A DNA stretch of 64,000 nucleotides from JAIBJN01 sp963699495 (GTDB taxonomy: Bacteria > Actinomycetota > Thermoleophilia > Gaiellales > Gaiellaceae), in NCBI GenBank assembly GCA_963699495.1, contig CAVOUB010000005.1:62001-126000 (forward strand), in the 5' to 3' direction. Both the position numbers and the translations under genes were made by a program. Of this stretch, positions 16,662 through 25,334 are shown piece by piece (positions within the stretch are counted from its first letter, which is position 1; each line of letters begins with the position of its first letter). The notes beneath the pieces were generated by a model. It made no database searches. It saw only the letters and a list, made by a program, of their open reading frames with translations, and was not told the origin of the DNA.

Positions 16662-17133
16662 ATGAGCCCTCAAAGCACCAAGATGGACGAGATCGACCGG
16701 CAGATCGTTGCGCTGCTTCGGGAAGGCGCCCGCCGATCCTTCCGGGAGGTCGGAGCAGGCCGTCGGGCTCTCGGCCCCGGCGGTGAAGCGGCGGGTCGAT
16801 CGACTGGAGGCTGCTGGGGTGATCTCCGGCTATACGGCCGTGCTCGACCCGGAGCACTTCGGCTGGTCGATGCAGGCGGTCGTGTTCCTGTACTGCGAGG
16901 GAACGATGGACGCCGACGAGGTTCGAGAGGCGGTCGCAGGCCACCCGGAGGTAGCGGCCGCGTACACGGTCGCCGGCGAGGCGAGCGCCGTCCTGGTCGT
17001 GCGGGCGTCGGACACGCGCCACCTCGAGCGGCTGCTGGAAGGCCTCCGCGAGCACCAGGGCGTCCTGCGCACGCAGACCCAGATCGTGCTCTCGACGCTC
17101 TTCGAGCGCCCGCTCCGGCTGGACGCCCCCTAA
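16662..17133 (+). CDS. Lrp/AsnC family transcriptional regulator, with one apparent base insertion
   Basis: The frame from ATG 16662 gives MDEIDRQIVALLREGARRSF (after a short leader) and then breaks. Removing A 16754 yields REVGQAVGLSAPAVKRRVDR, a standard Lrp helix-turn-helix. The rest is GVISGYTAVLDPEHFGW and the effector-binding RAM domain to 17133. The span is 3n+1, and the restored protein has about 156 residues, normal for the family. It is divergent from hppD, and on its other side the FAH-family hydrolase converges on it, so it probably senses an aromatic amino acid or pathway intermediate. That link is inferred from position. Confidence 0.82.
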
Positions 17134-17149
17134 GGGGCGCAAAGGCCCC
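17125..17149. terminator. GC hairpin at the 3' end of the Lrp-type gene
   Basis: GCCCC (17125-17129) pairs with GGGGC (17134-17138), and that GGGGC can alternatively pair with GCCCC at 17145-17149. The position, across the Lrp-type stop codon and between two convergent genes, suits a bidirectional terminator. There is no U-run. Confidence 0.4.
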
Positions 17150-17207
17150 CCGATTTCAGGCTATCGCCGCCGGGCACGCATGTGGCGCGCGGAATCTGCC
17201 GAGATCG

Positions 17208-18030
17208 TCAAGGCTCCGTGTCGGAAGCACGCGAGCCGCCGACGACGTTACGCAGCACCCCGATCCCTTCGATCTCGAGCTCGACGACGTCGCCCGGACG
17301 GAGCCAGCGGCCGTCGCCGTGCTCGAGGATGCAGCCGGTCCCCACAGTGCCCGAGCCGAGAATGTCGCCGGGAAGGAGCCGAGTGTTCCGGCCCGCGTGA
17401 GCCGCCAGCTCCTCCCACCGCCAGTGGATGTCGCCGAGGTTGCCGCGCGAGCGCTCCTCGCCGTTGACCCGGGCGACCATCTCGAGCCGGAAGTCGCCCA
17501 GCTCATCAGGGGTGACGAGGACAGGGCCGAGGCTCGTCGCGAAGTCCTTGCCTTTCGCGGGCCCGAGGCCGACGGCCATCTCCATCTTCTGCAGGTCGCG
17601 CGCCGACCAGTCGTTCATGACGGTGAAGCCGGCGATCCGCCCACCGGCGCCGACGACCGCAGCCGCCTCGAGCTCGTAGTCCCAGGCCGAGCTCTCGGGC
17701 GGGAAGCACGATCTCGTCGTCCGGCCCGTGCACCGCGGCCGGGTTGGAGAAGTAGAAGACCGGGAGCTGGTACCACTCGGGCATCATCTCCAGCCCGCGC
17801 TGGGCGCGTGCGCTCTGGACGTGCCGCTCGAAGGCGTAGAAGTCGCGCACCGAAGGGGGCCTCGGAACCGGCGCGACGAGGCGCACGTCCGCAAGGGCGT
17901 GCTCGCCGACGTCCTCGCCTCCGGCCTCGAGCCAGGCCGCGAGCGAGGGGGCGCCGATCTCGACGACCCGCTCCCCCTCGACTCGCCCGGGGGCCTCACG
18001 GCCCTCCGCCTGGAAGGTGCAGAGCCTCAA
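17208..18030 (-). CDS. Fumarylacetoacetate hydrolase family protein, with one apparent base insertion
   Basis: The frame from TTG 18030 carries the N-terminal part, including RDFYAFERHVQSARA and FYFSNPAAVHGP. Removing one C of the run at about 17701-17703 gives EIVLPPESSAWDYELEAAAV. The catalytic core follows: GRIAGFTVMNDWSARDLQ, KGKDFATSLGPVLVTPDEL, LLPGDILGSGTVGTGCILEH. Metal ligands are the expected Glu and Asp residues. The span is 3n+1 and the restored length about 273. With hppD and hmgA it would complete cleavage of fumarylacetoacetate to fumarate and acetoacetate; a maleylacetoacetate isomerase is not in the window. The start is 3 bases past the cold-shock gene's stop. Confidence 0.85.
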
Positions 18031-18033
18031 GGC

Positions 18034-18243
18034 TCAGCCCTCGATCGGGATGACGTTGGTCGCCTCGGGGCCCTTGGTGCCCTCGCGGGCCTCGTACTCG
18101 ACCCGCGAGCCCTCGCTGAGGGATTTGAACCCGTCCCCTGCGATGTTGGAAAAGTGGACGAAGAGATCCTTCGAACCCTCATCCGGCGCGATGAAGCCGT
18201 AGCCCTTCGCGTCGTTGAACCACTTCACGGTTCCTGTCGCCAT
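18034..18243 (-). CDS. Cold-shock protein (CspA family)
   Basis: A 69-residue single cold-shock domain with the RNA-binding motifs KGYGFI (RNP1) and DLFVHFS (RNP2), starting MATGTVKWFNDAKG. It acts as an RNA chaperone. The ribosome site GGAGGTG lies 7 bases before the ATG and is one of the strongest in the window, which suits high expression. About 100 bases of non-coding leader precede it. The FAH-family gene follows after 3 bases, so some read-through into it is likely. Confidence 0.96.
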   Translation of the reverse strand: MATGTVKWFNDAKGYGFIAPDEGSKDLFVHFSNIAGDGFKSLSEGSRVEYEAREGTKGPEATNVIPIEG

Positions 18244-18399
18244 ATCAACACCTCCCTTCCCACGTACTTCGAACGGGTAGGAAGGCGCGGTAACGCCCAA
18301 CCGGACCTCGCTCGTGCTTCGCGCAGTGTAGCCGCCTCTAGGTTTTGTCCCGGAGCCGCGGCTCCACATCCCGTCTCACGCCCGCGATTGTAGGCGACC

Positions 18400-18604
18400 C
18401 AGGAGGGCGCAGGCGGGCGCGCCTGGCGCGCGAGCAGGATGCCGGCGCCGATCACGATTCCTCCGAGCACCTGGAGCGGGCCCATCTCCTCCGAAAGCAC
18501 GGCGAGCGCGAAGAAGGCGCCGAGGAACGGCTGCAGGCGGGCATAGAGCGAGGCGCGGGCGGCCCCAACCCGGTCGATCGGCGTGAACCACATGATGTTC
18601 GTGA
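18400..18604 (-). pseudogene. Remnant of an EamA/DMT transporter: duplicated 3' end
   Basis: About 200 bases repeat, at roughly 80% identity, the 3' end of the intact EamA gene (19065-19266). Encoded residues are MWFTPIDRVGAARASLYARL and then a helix ending LLARQARPPAPS. Similarity stops abruptly on the right after GTTCGTGA, and there is no start and no family stop codon on the left. It is a truncated copy, or what is left of a tandem EamA gene, separated from the intact gene by the small membrane protein at 18715. The rest of 18244-18714 holds only the cold-shock leader and no other gene I can see. Confidence 0.75.
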
Positions 18605-18714
18605 GGTGACGGTTGGAGAGAGGGAGCCCTTCCCGTGGCTGGCGCGGCTCGCCCCAGACCCTCAGGCGGGCCGCTCTGCTCGTCGCGTAACACGTTCGCG
18701 CCTACCGTGAGCCT

Positions 18715-19059
18715 ATGGTCACGATAATTGCGTGGATCGTCGCGCTTGCGATTGGGGCCGCCGAAATCGCGCTCTGCTTCCTTGGGGTGCGCTGGTTATG
18801 GCGCAATCATCGAACAGTTCGACAGCTTTTCCGCCGCCTTACCCTCCCCACGCGGGTTCTCAGCCTGATCATCGGGGGAGGCGGAGCCGTTCTCGCGGTG
18901 TCCGATTTCTTCTTTCCAAGCGGCGACGCTGAGGGCGCGCATATCGCGGCCGTTGTCATCGTTTGGACGGTCTTCGCCACTTCGTTTCTCATCGGTATCG
19001 ACCTCGCAGGACAGGCTGCGTGGCGGGCGGTCCAGGCACATCTCGGAAAGACCTCCTAG
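18715..19059 (+). CDS. Small membrane protein of unknown function
   Basis: A 114-residue protein with three predicted membrane helices: about 3-24 (IIAWIVALAIGAAEIALCFL), 47-68 and 78-100. A basic loop, RRLTLPTRV, lies between the first two. ATG start. Base composition is less GC-rich than its neighbours, and it sits exactly between the intact EamA gene and the duplicated EamA fragment, which hints that it arrived with, or caused, the rearrangement. The stop overlaps the convergent EamA stop by 4 bases. No family recognised. Confidence 0.7.
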   Translation: MVTIIAWIVALAIGAAEIALCFLGVRWLWRNHRTVRQLFRRLTLPTRVLSLIIGGGGAVLAVSDFFFPSGDAEGAHIAAVVIVWTVFATSFLIGIDLAGQAAWRAVQAHLGKTS

Positions 19060-19952
19060 TCCGGAGACGGCGCCGGCGGGCGCGCCTGGCGGGCGAGCAC
19101 GATGCCTCCGCCGATGACGATCCCGCCGACGACCTGAAGCACGCTCATCTCCTCCGAGAGCACGACCAGGGCGAAGAACGCCCCCAGGAACGGCTGCAGG
19201 TTGGCGTAGAGCGAGGCCCGCGCCGCCCCGACCCGGTCGATGGCCGTGAACCACATGATGTTCGTGAAGACCAGCGAAAAGAACAGGCTGTAGAAGAAGC
19301 ACGCCCAGGCGAGGGCGCTGAGACCGGTCCAGTCCTGCTCCACGAGCTGGCGCGCCGCCGAGATGAGGAGCGGGATCGAGCCCACGATCAGCATGAAGGC
19401 GCTGATCCGATACGGCGAGTAGCGCTGCATGAGCGGCTCCATGGCCACCGAGTATGCGGCCCAGGTAATGGACGCTCCCAGGCCGAGCAGGATCCCGCCC
19501 AGGTCGCCGCTCAGCCCGCTCGTCGCGCCGGCGGCGACGAGCGCGACGCCGAAGAAGGAGACGACGGTCGCGAGCCAGTGGCGCGCGTGGAGCCGCTCGA
19601 GCCCGAAGGCCTGCGCGACGAGCGCCACGAAGATCGGCAGGGTCCCGAACATGAGCGCGACCGTCGCCGCCGTCGTCAGGCGGACTGCGTAGACAAACGC
19701 GAGCTGGTTCAGCCAGATGCCGAGCAGAGCGGCGACGATCATCAGCCGCAGGTCGACGCGCCGCACCCGCAGCGTGTGCTCACGCCTGTACGTGAAGGCG
19801 GAGAAGATGGCAGCGCCGAGGGCGAAGCGCACCGACGAGTAGGCGAGCGGCTCCCACCCGTGCGTGAGGGCGTACTTCACGACCGTGAAGTTGAAGCTCC
19901 AGAAAAGCACGGTCACGAGGAGCAGGACGTCTGCGGGGAGGCGGTGCCGCAC
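19056..19952 (-). CDS. EamA/DMT family transporter
   Basis: A 298-residue membrane protein with ten predicted helices arranged as two EamA repeats. The first begins LLLVTVLFWSFNFTVVKYAL, the second GASITWAAYSVAMEPLMQRY. The C-terminal TNIMWFTAIDRVGAARASLY is the typical conserved end. These drug/metabolite transporters usually export amino acids or other small metabolites; substrate unknown. The GTG start at 19952 fits the usual N-terminus. The 3' end is duplicated at 18400-18604. Divergent from the gene at 19986. Confidence 0.88.
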   Translation of the reverse strand: MRHRLPADVLLLVTVLFWSFNFTVVKYALTHGWEPLAYSSVRFALGAAIFSAFTYRREHTLRVRRVDLRLMIVAALLGIWLNQLAFVYAVRLTTAATVALMFGTLPIFVALVAQAFGLERLHARHWLATVVSFFGVALVAAGATSGLSGDLGGILLGLGASITWAAYSVAMEPLMQRYSPYRISAFMLIVGSIPLLISAARQLVEQDWTGLSALAWACFFYSLFFSLVFTNIMWFTAIDRVGAARASLYANLQPFLGAFFALVVLSEEMSVLQVVGGIVIGGGIVLARQARPPAPSPD

Positions 19953-19985
19953 GGAGCCGAAGGCTAACCAGCTAGAGTCGCGCCG

Positions 19986-20291
19986 ATGACCGAGCCGGTT
20001 CCTGACGAGGTGCGCGTCGAGCCGACGATCGACGACGTCGACGAGCTCGTCGGGCCGGCGACGCCGCACTTCGCGCTGCAGATCCGCGCCCGCGTCAGGG
20101 ATCTCGTGCGCGACCTGCCCGCGGGCCATCCGGTCAGGCTCCACGCGGAGGACAAGGTCCGGCTCCTGGAACGCCTCGCCTACGCCACGTCGAAGGCAGA
20201 GGAGGGCCCGGTGGAGCCGTCGAGCCGGATCGGCTGGGAGGAGATCCCGAGTCACGCGACGGCCGACGAGCCGCAGCAAGCGAGCGCGTAG
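19986..20291 (+). CDS. Small conserved-looking protein of unknown function
   Basis: A 101-residue soluble, acidic protein: ATG start, PTIDDVDELVGPATPHFALQ near residue 14, then IRARVRDLVRDLPAGHPVRL. The segment HPVRLHAEDKVRLLERLAYA is probably helical. No known motif. Its stop TAG shares one base with the GTG of the FabL-like gene, so the two are probably translated together; a link to lipid synthesis is only a guess from context. Confidence 0.72.
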   Translation: MTEPVPDEVRVEPTIDDVDELVGPATPHFALQIRARVRDLVRDLPAGHPVRLHAEDKVRLLERLAYATSKAEEGPVEPSSRIGWEEIPSHATADEPQQASA

Positions 20292-21034
20292 TGACGGTCT
20301 TCACCGGCAAGTCCGTGCTCGTGACGGGCGGCTCGCGCGGCATCGGGAGGGAGATCGCGCTCCGCTTCGCCGACCTCGGCGCGGCGAGGGTCGGGATCAG
20401 CTACCTCCGCAACGACTCGGCCGCCGAGGAGACGGCCGGCGAGATCCGCGCGCGGGGCGCCGAAGCGCTTCTCCTGCGCGGGAACGTCGGCGACCCCGAG
20501 AAGGCCGCGGCGCTCGTCGAGGAGCTGGGAACGCTCGACGTGCTCGTGTCGAACGCCGCCACCGGCGTGATCCGCCCGGCGCTGGAGCTCGAGGAGCGCC
20601 ACTGGGACTGGACGATGAACGCGAATGCGCGCGGCTTCCTGACGCTGGTGCGCCACGCCGCGCCGCGCATGCAGCCGGGGAGCTCCATCATTGCGATCTC
20701 GAGCCTCGGCTCCACGCGCGTGCTCGAGAACTACGTCCTCGTCGGCACCTCGAAGGCGGCGCTCGAGGCCCTCGTCCGCTATCTCGCCGTCGAGCTCTCG
20801 CCGCAGGGCATCCACGTGAACGCAGTCTCGGCCGGCCTGGTCGAGACGGGCGCCCTCGAGTACTTCCCGAACCGGGAGGAGATGCTCGACTGGTACCGGA
20901 AGCGCACACCCGCAGGGCGCCTCGTCGAGCCGGCCGACGTCGCCGAGGTCGTCTGCTTCCTCGCATCGCCTGCGGCCGGGATGATCCGCGGCCAGACGGT
21001 GATCGTGGACGGCGGCTACTCCGTCGTGGCCTGA
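20291..21034 (+). CDS. fabL: SDR-family reductase, FabL-like enoyl-ACP reductase
   Basis: A 247-residue short-chain dehydrogenase with the TGGSRGIG cofactor motif at residues 13-20. The active site is ENYVLVGTSK, with Tyr and Lys separated by six residues (Y-x6-K) instead of the usual three. That spacing, plus SNAATGVIRPALE and VNAVSAGLVETGALEYFPN, matches the FabL (enoyl-ACP reductase III) subgroup. It would reduce the enoyl-ACP double bond with NADPH in fatty acid elongation. Actinobacteria normally use InhA/FabI types, so a role other than bulk fatty acid synthesis is possible. Confidence 0.82.
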   Translation: MTVFTGKSVLVTGGSRGIGREIALRFADLGAARVGISYLRNDSAAEETAGEIRARGAEALLLRGNVGDPEKAAALVEELGTLDVLVSNAATGVIRPALELEERHWDWTMNANARGFLTLVRHAAPRMQPGSSIIAISSLGSTRVLENYVLVGTSKAALEALVRYLAVELSPQGIHVNAVSAGLVETGALEYFPNREEMLDWYRKRTPAGRLVEPADVAEVVCFLASPAAGMIRGQTVIVDGGYSVVA

Positions 21035-21040
21035 GTCGCC

Positions 21041-21787
21041 TTAGGTCTGCTCCAGGAGGGCGTAGTAGTCCGGCGGCTCGCCCTCGACGACCTCTGCCAG
21101 CCGCCAGCCGGCTCCTGCCGCGAGCTGCCCCAGCTCGGCCGCGGAGACGTTCAGGAGGTCGAACCAGGGAGTCACCCGCTCCCCGTAGCGAATGCGGATC
21201 GTCACCTGCCCGGGCATGCGCCCCAGCGCGCGGTTTCGCGCCTCATAGGCGAGGTCCGCTGCATCGGCGTCGACGTACGGGTCGACCGAGTCGAGGACGA
21301 TCCTCCCGTTCGGGGAGGTCAGCGCCCGGAGCCGGCCGAGAATCGCAACCGCCTCTTCGGCGTTGCCGACGAGGCCGAAGTTGCCGCACATCATGAGCAC
21401 CGTGTCGAAGGCCCCGAGCCTCTCCCCGACGGACGCCAGCGGGAGCAGGCGGGCGTCCTGCACGCCCCGGCGGCGGCAGACCTCGAGGGCCCCCGGCGAG
21501 ACGTCGATCGCAACGACATCCAGCCCCCGCCTCTGGGCCTCGAGGCTGTGCCGGCCGGCTCCGGCACCGACGTCGAGCACGCGGCCCCGCACGTAGTCGA
21601 AGACCGCCCGCTCGGCGTCCGGCCACTGCTCCGCCTCCGCGAAGAAGCACTCTGCCCCCAGGGCCGGCCCCGTGTGCCCGTCGTCGCGTTCGAGGAACGG
21701 GTCGCCTGCCCGGCCGGAGTGGTAGTCGAGGAGGAGCCGCCCGAAGGCGTCTTCCTCGTCGGTCAAGGCCCCGACCGCCTGGCTCAT
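21041..21787 (-). CDS. Class I SAM-dependent methyltransferase
   Basis: A 248-residue protein with SAM motif I VRGRVLDVGAGAGRHSLEAQ near residue 68, the acidic end of strand 2 in DVVAIDVSPGALEVCRRRG, and motif IV DTVLMMCGNFGLVGN. The substrate is unknown; the NFG in motif IV is seen in several small-molecule methyltransferases. ATG 21787 overlaps the stop of the upstream YihY paralogue (ATGA), so the two are co-transcribed. Confidence 0.85.
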   Translation of the reverse strand: MSQAVGALTDEEDAFGRLLLDYHSGRAGDPFLERDDGHTGPALGAECFFAEAEQWPDAERAVFDYVRGRVLDVGAGAGRHSLEAQRRGLDVVAIDVSPGALEVCRRRGVQDARLLPLASVGERLGAFDTVLMMCGNFGLVGNAEEAVAILGRLRALTSPNGRIVLDSVDPYVDADAADLAYEARNRALGRMPGQVTIRIRYGERVTPWFDLLNVSAAELGQLAAGAGWRLAEVVEGEPPDYYALLEQT

Positions 21788-22663
21788 CCAGCCTGACCGC
21801 TTCTGGCCACCGGCGCATCCTGCGTCGAGCCGCCGTGGCGGCGCTCCCAGAGCGTCGCGTTCAGGAAGGCTCCGCCCGTGATCAGACGGGCGATGACGTA
21901 GAGCCAGACGAGCAGCACGGACGCCGTTCCCAGCGTCCCGTACAGCTCCGACGAGCGCCCCAGCTTCGGGGCGAAGTAGAAGACGACCGCGACGCTGACG
22001 AGCTGCGCGCCGACGGCGACGAGCGCCGCCCCGGGGACGAGCTCCTGCCAGCGGTCGGCCCGTCGCGGGAGGAGCCACATCACGAGCAGCGCGACTGCGG
22101 TCTGGAGGGTCATGGTCGCGAGGACCCCGAGGATCCCGAGGAGGCCGAGGGCCTGGCGCAGCCAGGCCAGCCCAGCCGAGGCCACTGCCACCGAGAGGAA
22201 GAGGCCGTTGAAGATCATCACCGCGTACAGCGGCCTGCGCAGGCGCGGGCGCGGCACGCCCCAGGCCAGCGAGTACGCGAGCTGGAGGGCGCGGACGAAG
22301 CCGAGCGAGAACCAGGCGAGGAGGCCGAGCCCGAAGAGCAGGAGCAGGACGCGGTTTTGCTGGTTCGTCGCCACCGCATGCTGCCGCGCTTGCGACCGCC
22401 GTCGCGCCGATCCCCAACTCCTTCGCGGCGTCCTCGACGGTCTCCTCGCTCGAGTCGAGCCAGAAGCCGAGAAACTCGGCCCCGACAAGGCCGATCGGCA
22501 GCAGCCAGAGGAACAGGCGGTACGCGAGGCCGCCTGCGAGCAGGCTGCCGCCGAGCCCAAGCTCCCGCTGGAACGCCTGGAAACCGGACTCTGCACCTGG
22601 GACCCGTTCGCGGGCAGCTGCGCCGAGCTCGCCGGCTCGCCGGGCGAGCGCGGCGACGCGCAC
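21784..22663 (-). CDS. YihY/BrkB-like membrane protein (second copy), with one apparent base insertion
   Basis: The frame from GTG 22663 encodes ESGFQAFQRELGLGGSLLAG and LAYRLFLWLLPIGLV, then leaves frame between about 22370 and 22400. One base removed there continues it through VATNQQNRVLLLLFGLGLLA, WLRQALGLLGILGV and LVWLYVIARLITGGAFLNAT to 21784. The span is 3n+1, giving about 292 residues and six hydrophobic helices. Function of the family is unsettled. It is followed, overlapping, by a methyltransferase gene, unlike the first yihY copy at 1954. Confidence 0.78.
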
Positions 22664-22811
22664 ACCATGCGGGGTTCCTTGCTCTCCGATGGTTCCCGAA
22701 TCCTACGACCGGGAACTACCGGATCACACACCTTTTCGTCAAGCAGGCATCCGCCGCCGGGTGTGGTAGAAGTTTCGTCCGTCGACACCCGGTCACCTGA
22801 AGGAGGTTGTC

Positions 22812-23396
22812 GTGGCAGATCTACGCATGGAGCAGAACGAGCTCACCGAGTCCGCGTCGCGGTTCTGGTGGCTCTATCTCATCACCGGAATCCTGTGGCT
22901 GTGGGTGACGCTGATCATCCTGAGGCTCAACCTCGACACGGTCTACGCCATCTCGATCCTCTTCGGGTTCGTGGCGATCGGCGCGGGCATCAACGAGTTC
23001 CTGACAATCGGCGCGTCGACGACGGGCTGGAAGATCGCCCACGCCATCCTGGGCGTGATCTTCGTCGCCGCAGGCATCGTCGCGTTCTTCCGGCCAGAGG
23101 GAACCTTCGTGGCTCTGGCGTCGATCGTGGCCTGGGTGCTGCTCTTCAAGGGCATCTTCGACATCGTCCTCGCATTCATGCTGCATCCGGCGCATCTCTG
23201 GTGGGTCGGACTGATCGTCGGCGTGATCGAGATCCTGGTCGCGTTCTGGGCGGCCGGGTATTTCCGCGGCAGCGCGCTCCTGCTGGTCGTGTGGGTGGCT
23301 GCGCTGACGCTGATGCGCGGAATCACGGAGATCGTGCTGGCGTTCAGGCTTCGTCAGCTGGGCAAGCGTGGTGAGGCCGCCGCGGCCGCCTCCTGA
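22812..23396 (+). CDS. HdeD/DUF308 family membrane protein
   Basis: A 194-residue protein with six predicted helices in three hairpins, including WWLYLITGILWLWVTLIILR, ISILFGFVAIGAGINEF and LLFKGIFDIVLAFMLHPAH. The repeated hairpin pattern with glycine-rich turns is typical of HdeD proteins, linked in enterobacteria to acid resistance; the molecular role is unknown. The GTG start has a very good AAGGAGGTT 7 bases upstream. It stands alone, divergent from the YihY paralogue. Confidence 0.85.
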   Translation: MADLRMEQNELTESASRFWWLYLITGILWLWVTLIILRLNLDTVYAISILFGFVAIGAGINEFLTIGASTTGWKIAHAILGVIFVAAGIVAFFRPEGTFVALASIVAWVLLFKGIFDIVLAFMLHPAHLWWVGLIVGVIEILVAFWAAGYFRGSALLLVVWVAALTLMRGITEIVLAFRLRQLGKRGEAAAAAS

Positions 23397-23556
23397 GCCG
23401 CATAAGCACAAGAAGACCGGGTAGGAGAGCAGAACTCCGGCCCCGATGAGCGAGGGCCTTCCTGGCGTTCTCCATGGACCCCTGGCTCCTGTCGTCGGCG
23501 TCGCCTCTTCGAGCGCTGGTGAGACGGCGCGATCATGCTCGCTTAGGCTGCCGGGT

Positions 23557-24579
23557 GTGAGCGGGACCGAGACCCAAGCCGAGCCGAAGAGCTCGTGGAG
23601 CGTCGGCCGGCTCGCCGGTCGCGGAGTCTTCCTGATCGTCACGTTCGTTTCGCTCTACCTCCTCTGGCCGAGCCTGACGGAGGTCTTCACCCAGTGGCGG
23701 TCGCTGACGGAGCTCGAGCCTGAGTGGATCGCGGTCGCCCTGGGCGTCGAGGCGCTCTCCTTTGTCGCCGTCTGGGAGCTGCAGCGGATCGCGCTGCAGA
23801 CGAAACGCTGGTTTCCGGTCGTCATGTCCCAGCTCGCCGGCAACGCGTTCGGGCGGGTCATCCCGGGGGGCGTGGCGGCCGCCGGAGCCCTCCAGTACCG
23901 CATGCTCGTCCGCTCCGGCATTCCGGGCGCCCGCATCGCCTCCTCGCTCACGGCAGTCTCGGTGCTGCTCTTCGGCACGGTGCTGGCGCTGCCCGTCCTC
24001 AGCCTCCCGGCGATCCTGGGCGGGACACCCGTCGCGTCGGGGCTGGCGCACGCCGCGTACCTCGGCGCGGCCGTCTTCGCGCTCATGCTGGGCGGCGGGG
24101 CGGCGATCTTCGTCTGGGACCGCCCGCTCGCCGTCGCGGGCCGGACGGTCGAGCGCGTCGCCAACGCAACGCTCCGCCGGAAGCACCCGGTAACCGGCCT
24201 GACGGAACGCCTCCTCACGGAGCGCGACGTTGTCCGGAGGACGTTCGGCCGGCGCTGGCAGGCCGCCGTGCTGGCCGCGGCAGGCAAATGCATCCTCGAC
24301 TATCTCGCGCTCGTCGCGTGCCTGCGGGCGGTCGGGGCCGAGCCGAACCCCTCCCTCGTGCTCCTCGCGTACGTGGCTGCCTCGTTCCTGGGGATGATCC
24401 CGTTCACGCCGGGTGGGCTCGGCTTCGTCGAGGCTGGGCTGATCGGAATGCTCACACTGGCGGGAGTGAGCGCGGGCGCGGCCACGGTCGCAACCCTCGC
24501 CTACCGGCTGGTGTCGTTCTGGCTGCCGATTCCCGTCGGCGGTCTCGCCTGGCTCCTCTTTCGCCGGCGCTATCCCTAG
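23557..24579 (+). CDS. UPF0104/lysylphosphatidylglycerol synthase-type membrane protein
   Basis: An integral membrane protein of about 340 residues with eight or more helices. Conserved features of this flippase-like family are FGRVIPGGVAAAGALQYRML, LDYLALVACLRAVG and FLGMIPFTPGGLGFVEAGLI. Members sit next to glycosyltransferases or form the membrane half of MprF; the substrate here is unknown. I chose GTG 23557 because the sequence upstream (an ATG at 23446) looks non-coding. The 160 bases before it hold nothing I can identify. A second family member is at 39580. Confidence 0.82.
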   Translation: MSGTETQAEPKSSWSVGRLAGRGVFLIVTFVSLYLLWPSLTEVFTQWRSLTELEPEWIAVALGVEALSFVAVWELQRIALQTKRWFPVVMSQLAGNAFGRVIPGGVAAAGALQYRMLVRSGIPGARIASSLTAVSVLLFGTVLALPVLSLPAILGGTPVASGLAHAAYLGAAVFALMLGGGAAIFVWDRPLAVAGRTVERVANATLRRKHPVTGLTERLLTERDVVRRTFGRRWQAAVLAAAGKCILDYLALVACLRAVGAEPNPSLVLLAYVAASFLGMIPFTPGGLGFVEAGLIGMLTLAGVSAGAATVATLAYRLVSFWLPIPVGGLAWLLFRRRYP

Positions 24580-25325
24580 CTCAGAAGCAGTTCGCCTCCG
24601 ACCGGGAGGACACAGACCTCGACTTCCGGCGCAAGCTCGGCGGCGGCCCGCCTGAACTGCTCAACGGGCTCACGGAGAAACGCCGGGGGCTTCAGCCGCG
24701 TCGACTGCAGCGGGTAGTAGGTGCCCCAGTGGATCGGCACCGCGATGCGCGGCCGCAGGAGCGTGAGCGCCTCCGCCGCCCGGCGCGGGTCGAGATGCCC
24801 CGGGCCAAGGGACGGCCCCCAGCCCCAGATGGGCAGGAGGGCCACGTCGAGGCCCGGAGCGAGGTCGGCCATCCCGGGTAGAAGGTCGGTGTCGCCGGGG
24901 AAGTAGATCCGGCGAGAGCCTTCGACGACGTAGCCGAGCGCCGCCGACCGCGTCCCCAGGATACGGCTGGAGTCGTGCTCGGCAGGGACGGCGCGGACGA
25001 GGACGGTGCCCACCCGCGTGGTGTCGCCCGCCTCGAGCTCCTGAACCGCGCGGAAGCCGTGCCTCCGGACGAGCGGGCCTGCGCCCTTCGGCAGGATGAC
25101 GGGGACATCCGGGTCGATCCGCCTCAGCGACGGCAGGTCGAGATGGTCGTAGTGGACGTGCGAGACGAGGATCGCGTCGAGATCCTCGAGCCCTCCGGTC
25201 TCGAGCGGGGCGGCACGGCGCAGGTGGAGAACGCGTGAGCGTAGGAGCGGATCCGTGAGCAGACGGACGCCGTCGACCTCGATGAGGACGGTGGCGTGCC
25301 CGAGCCAGCGCAGGCGGTCAGGCAC
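24576..25325 (-). CDS. Metallo-beta-lactamase fold hydrolase
   Basis: A 249-residue MBL-fold protein of the UlaG/YtnP-like group. It starts with RLRWLGHATVLIEVDGVRLL and has the metal motif VSHVHYDHLD (HxHxDH), a second metal Asp in FPGDTDLL and a C-terminal His in PIHWGTYYP. The motif GHATVLIE before the first strand is typical of proteins acting on N-acyl phosphatidylethanolamine-like or lactone substrates. It converges with the UPF0104 gene (4-base overlap) and follows the queuosine-precursor transporter gene by 9 bases. Confidence 0.88.
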   Translation of the reverse strand: MPDRLRWLGHATVLIEVDGVRLLTDPLLRSRVLHLRRAAPLETGGLEDLDAILVSHVHYDHLDLPSLRRIDPDVPVILPKGAGPLVRRHGFRAVQELEAGDTTRVGTVLVRAVPAEHDSSRILGTRSAALGYVVEGSRRIYFPGDTDLLPGMADLAPGLDVALLPIWGWGPSLGPGHLDPRRAAEALTLLRPRIAVPIHWGTYYPLQSTRLKPPAFLREPVEQFRRAAAELAPEVEVCVLPVGGELLLS

Positions 25326-25334
25326 GGTCCGTCC

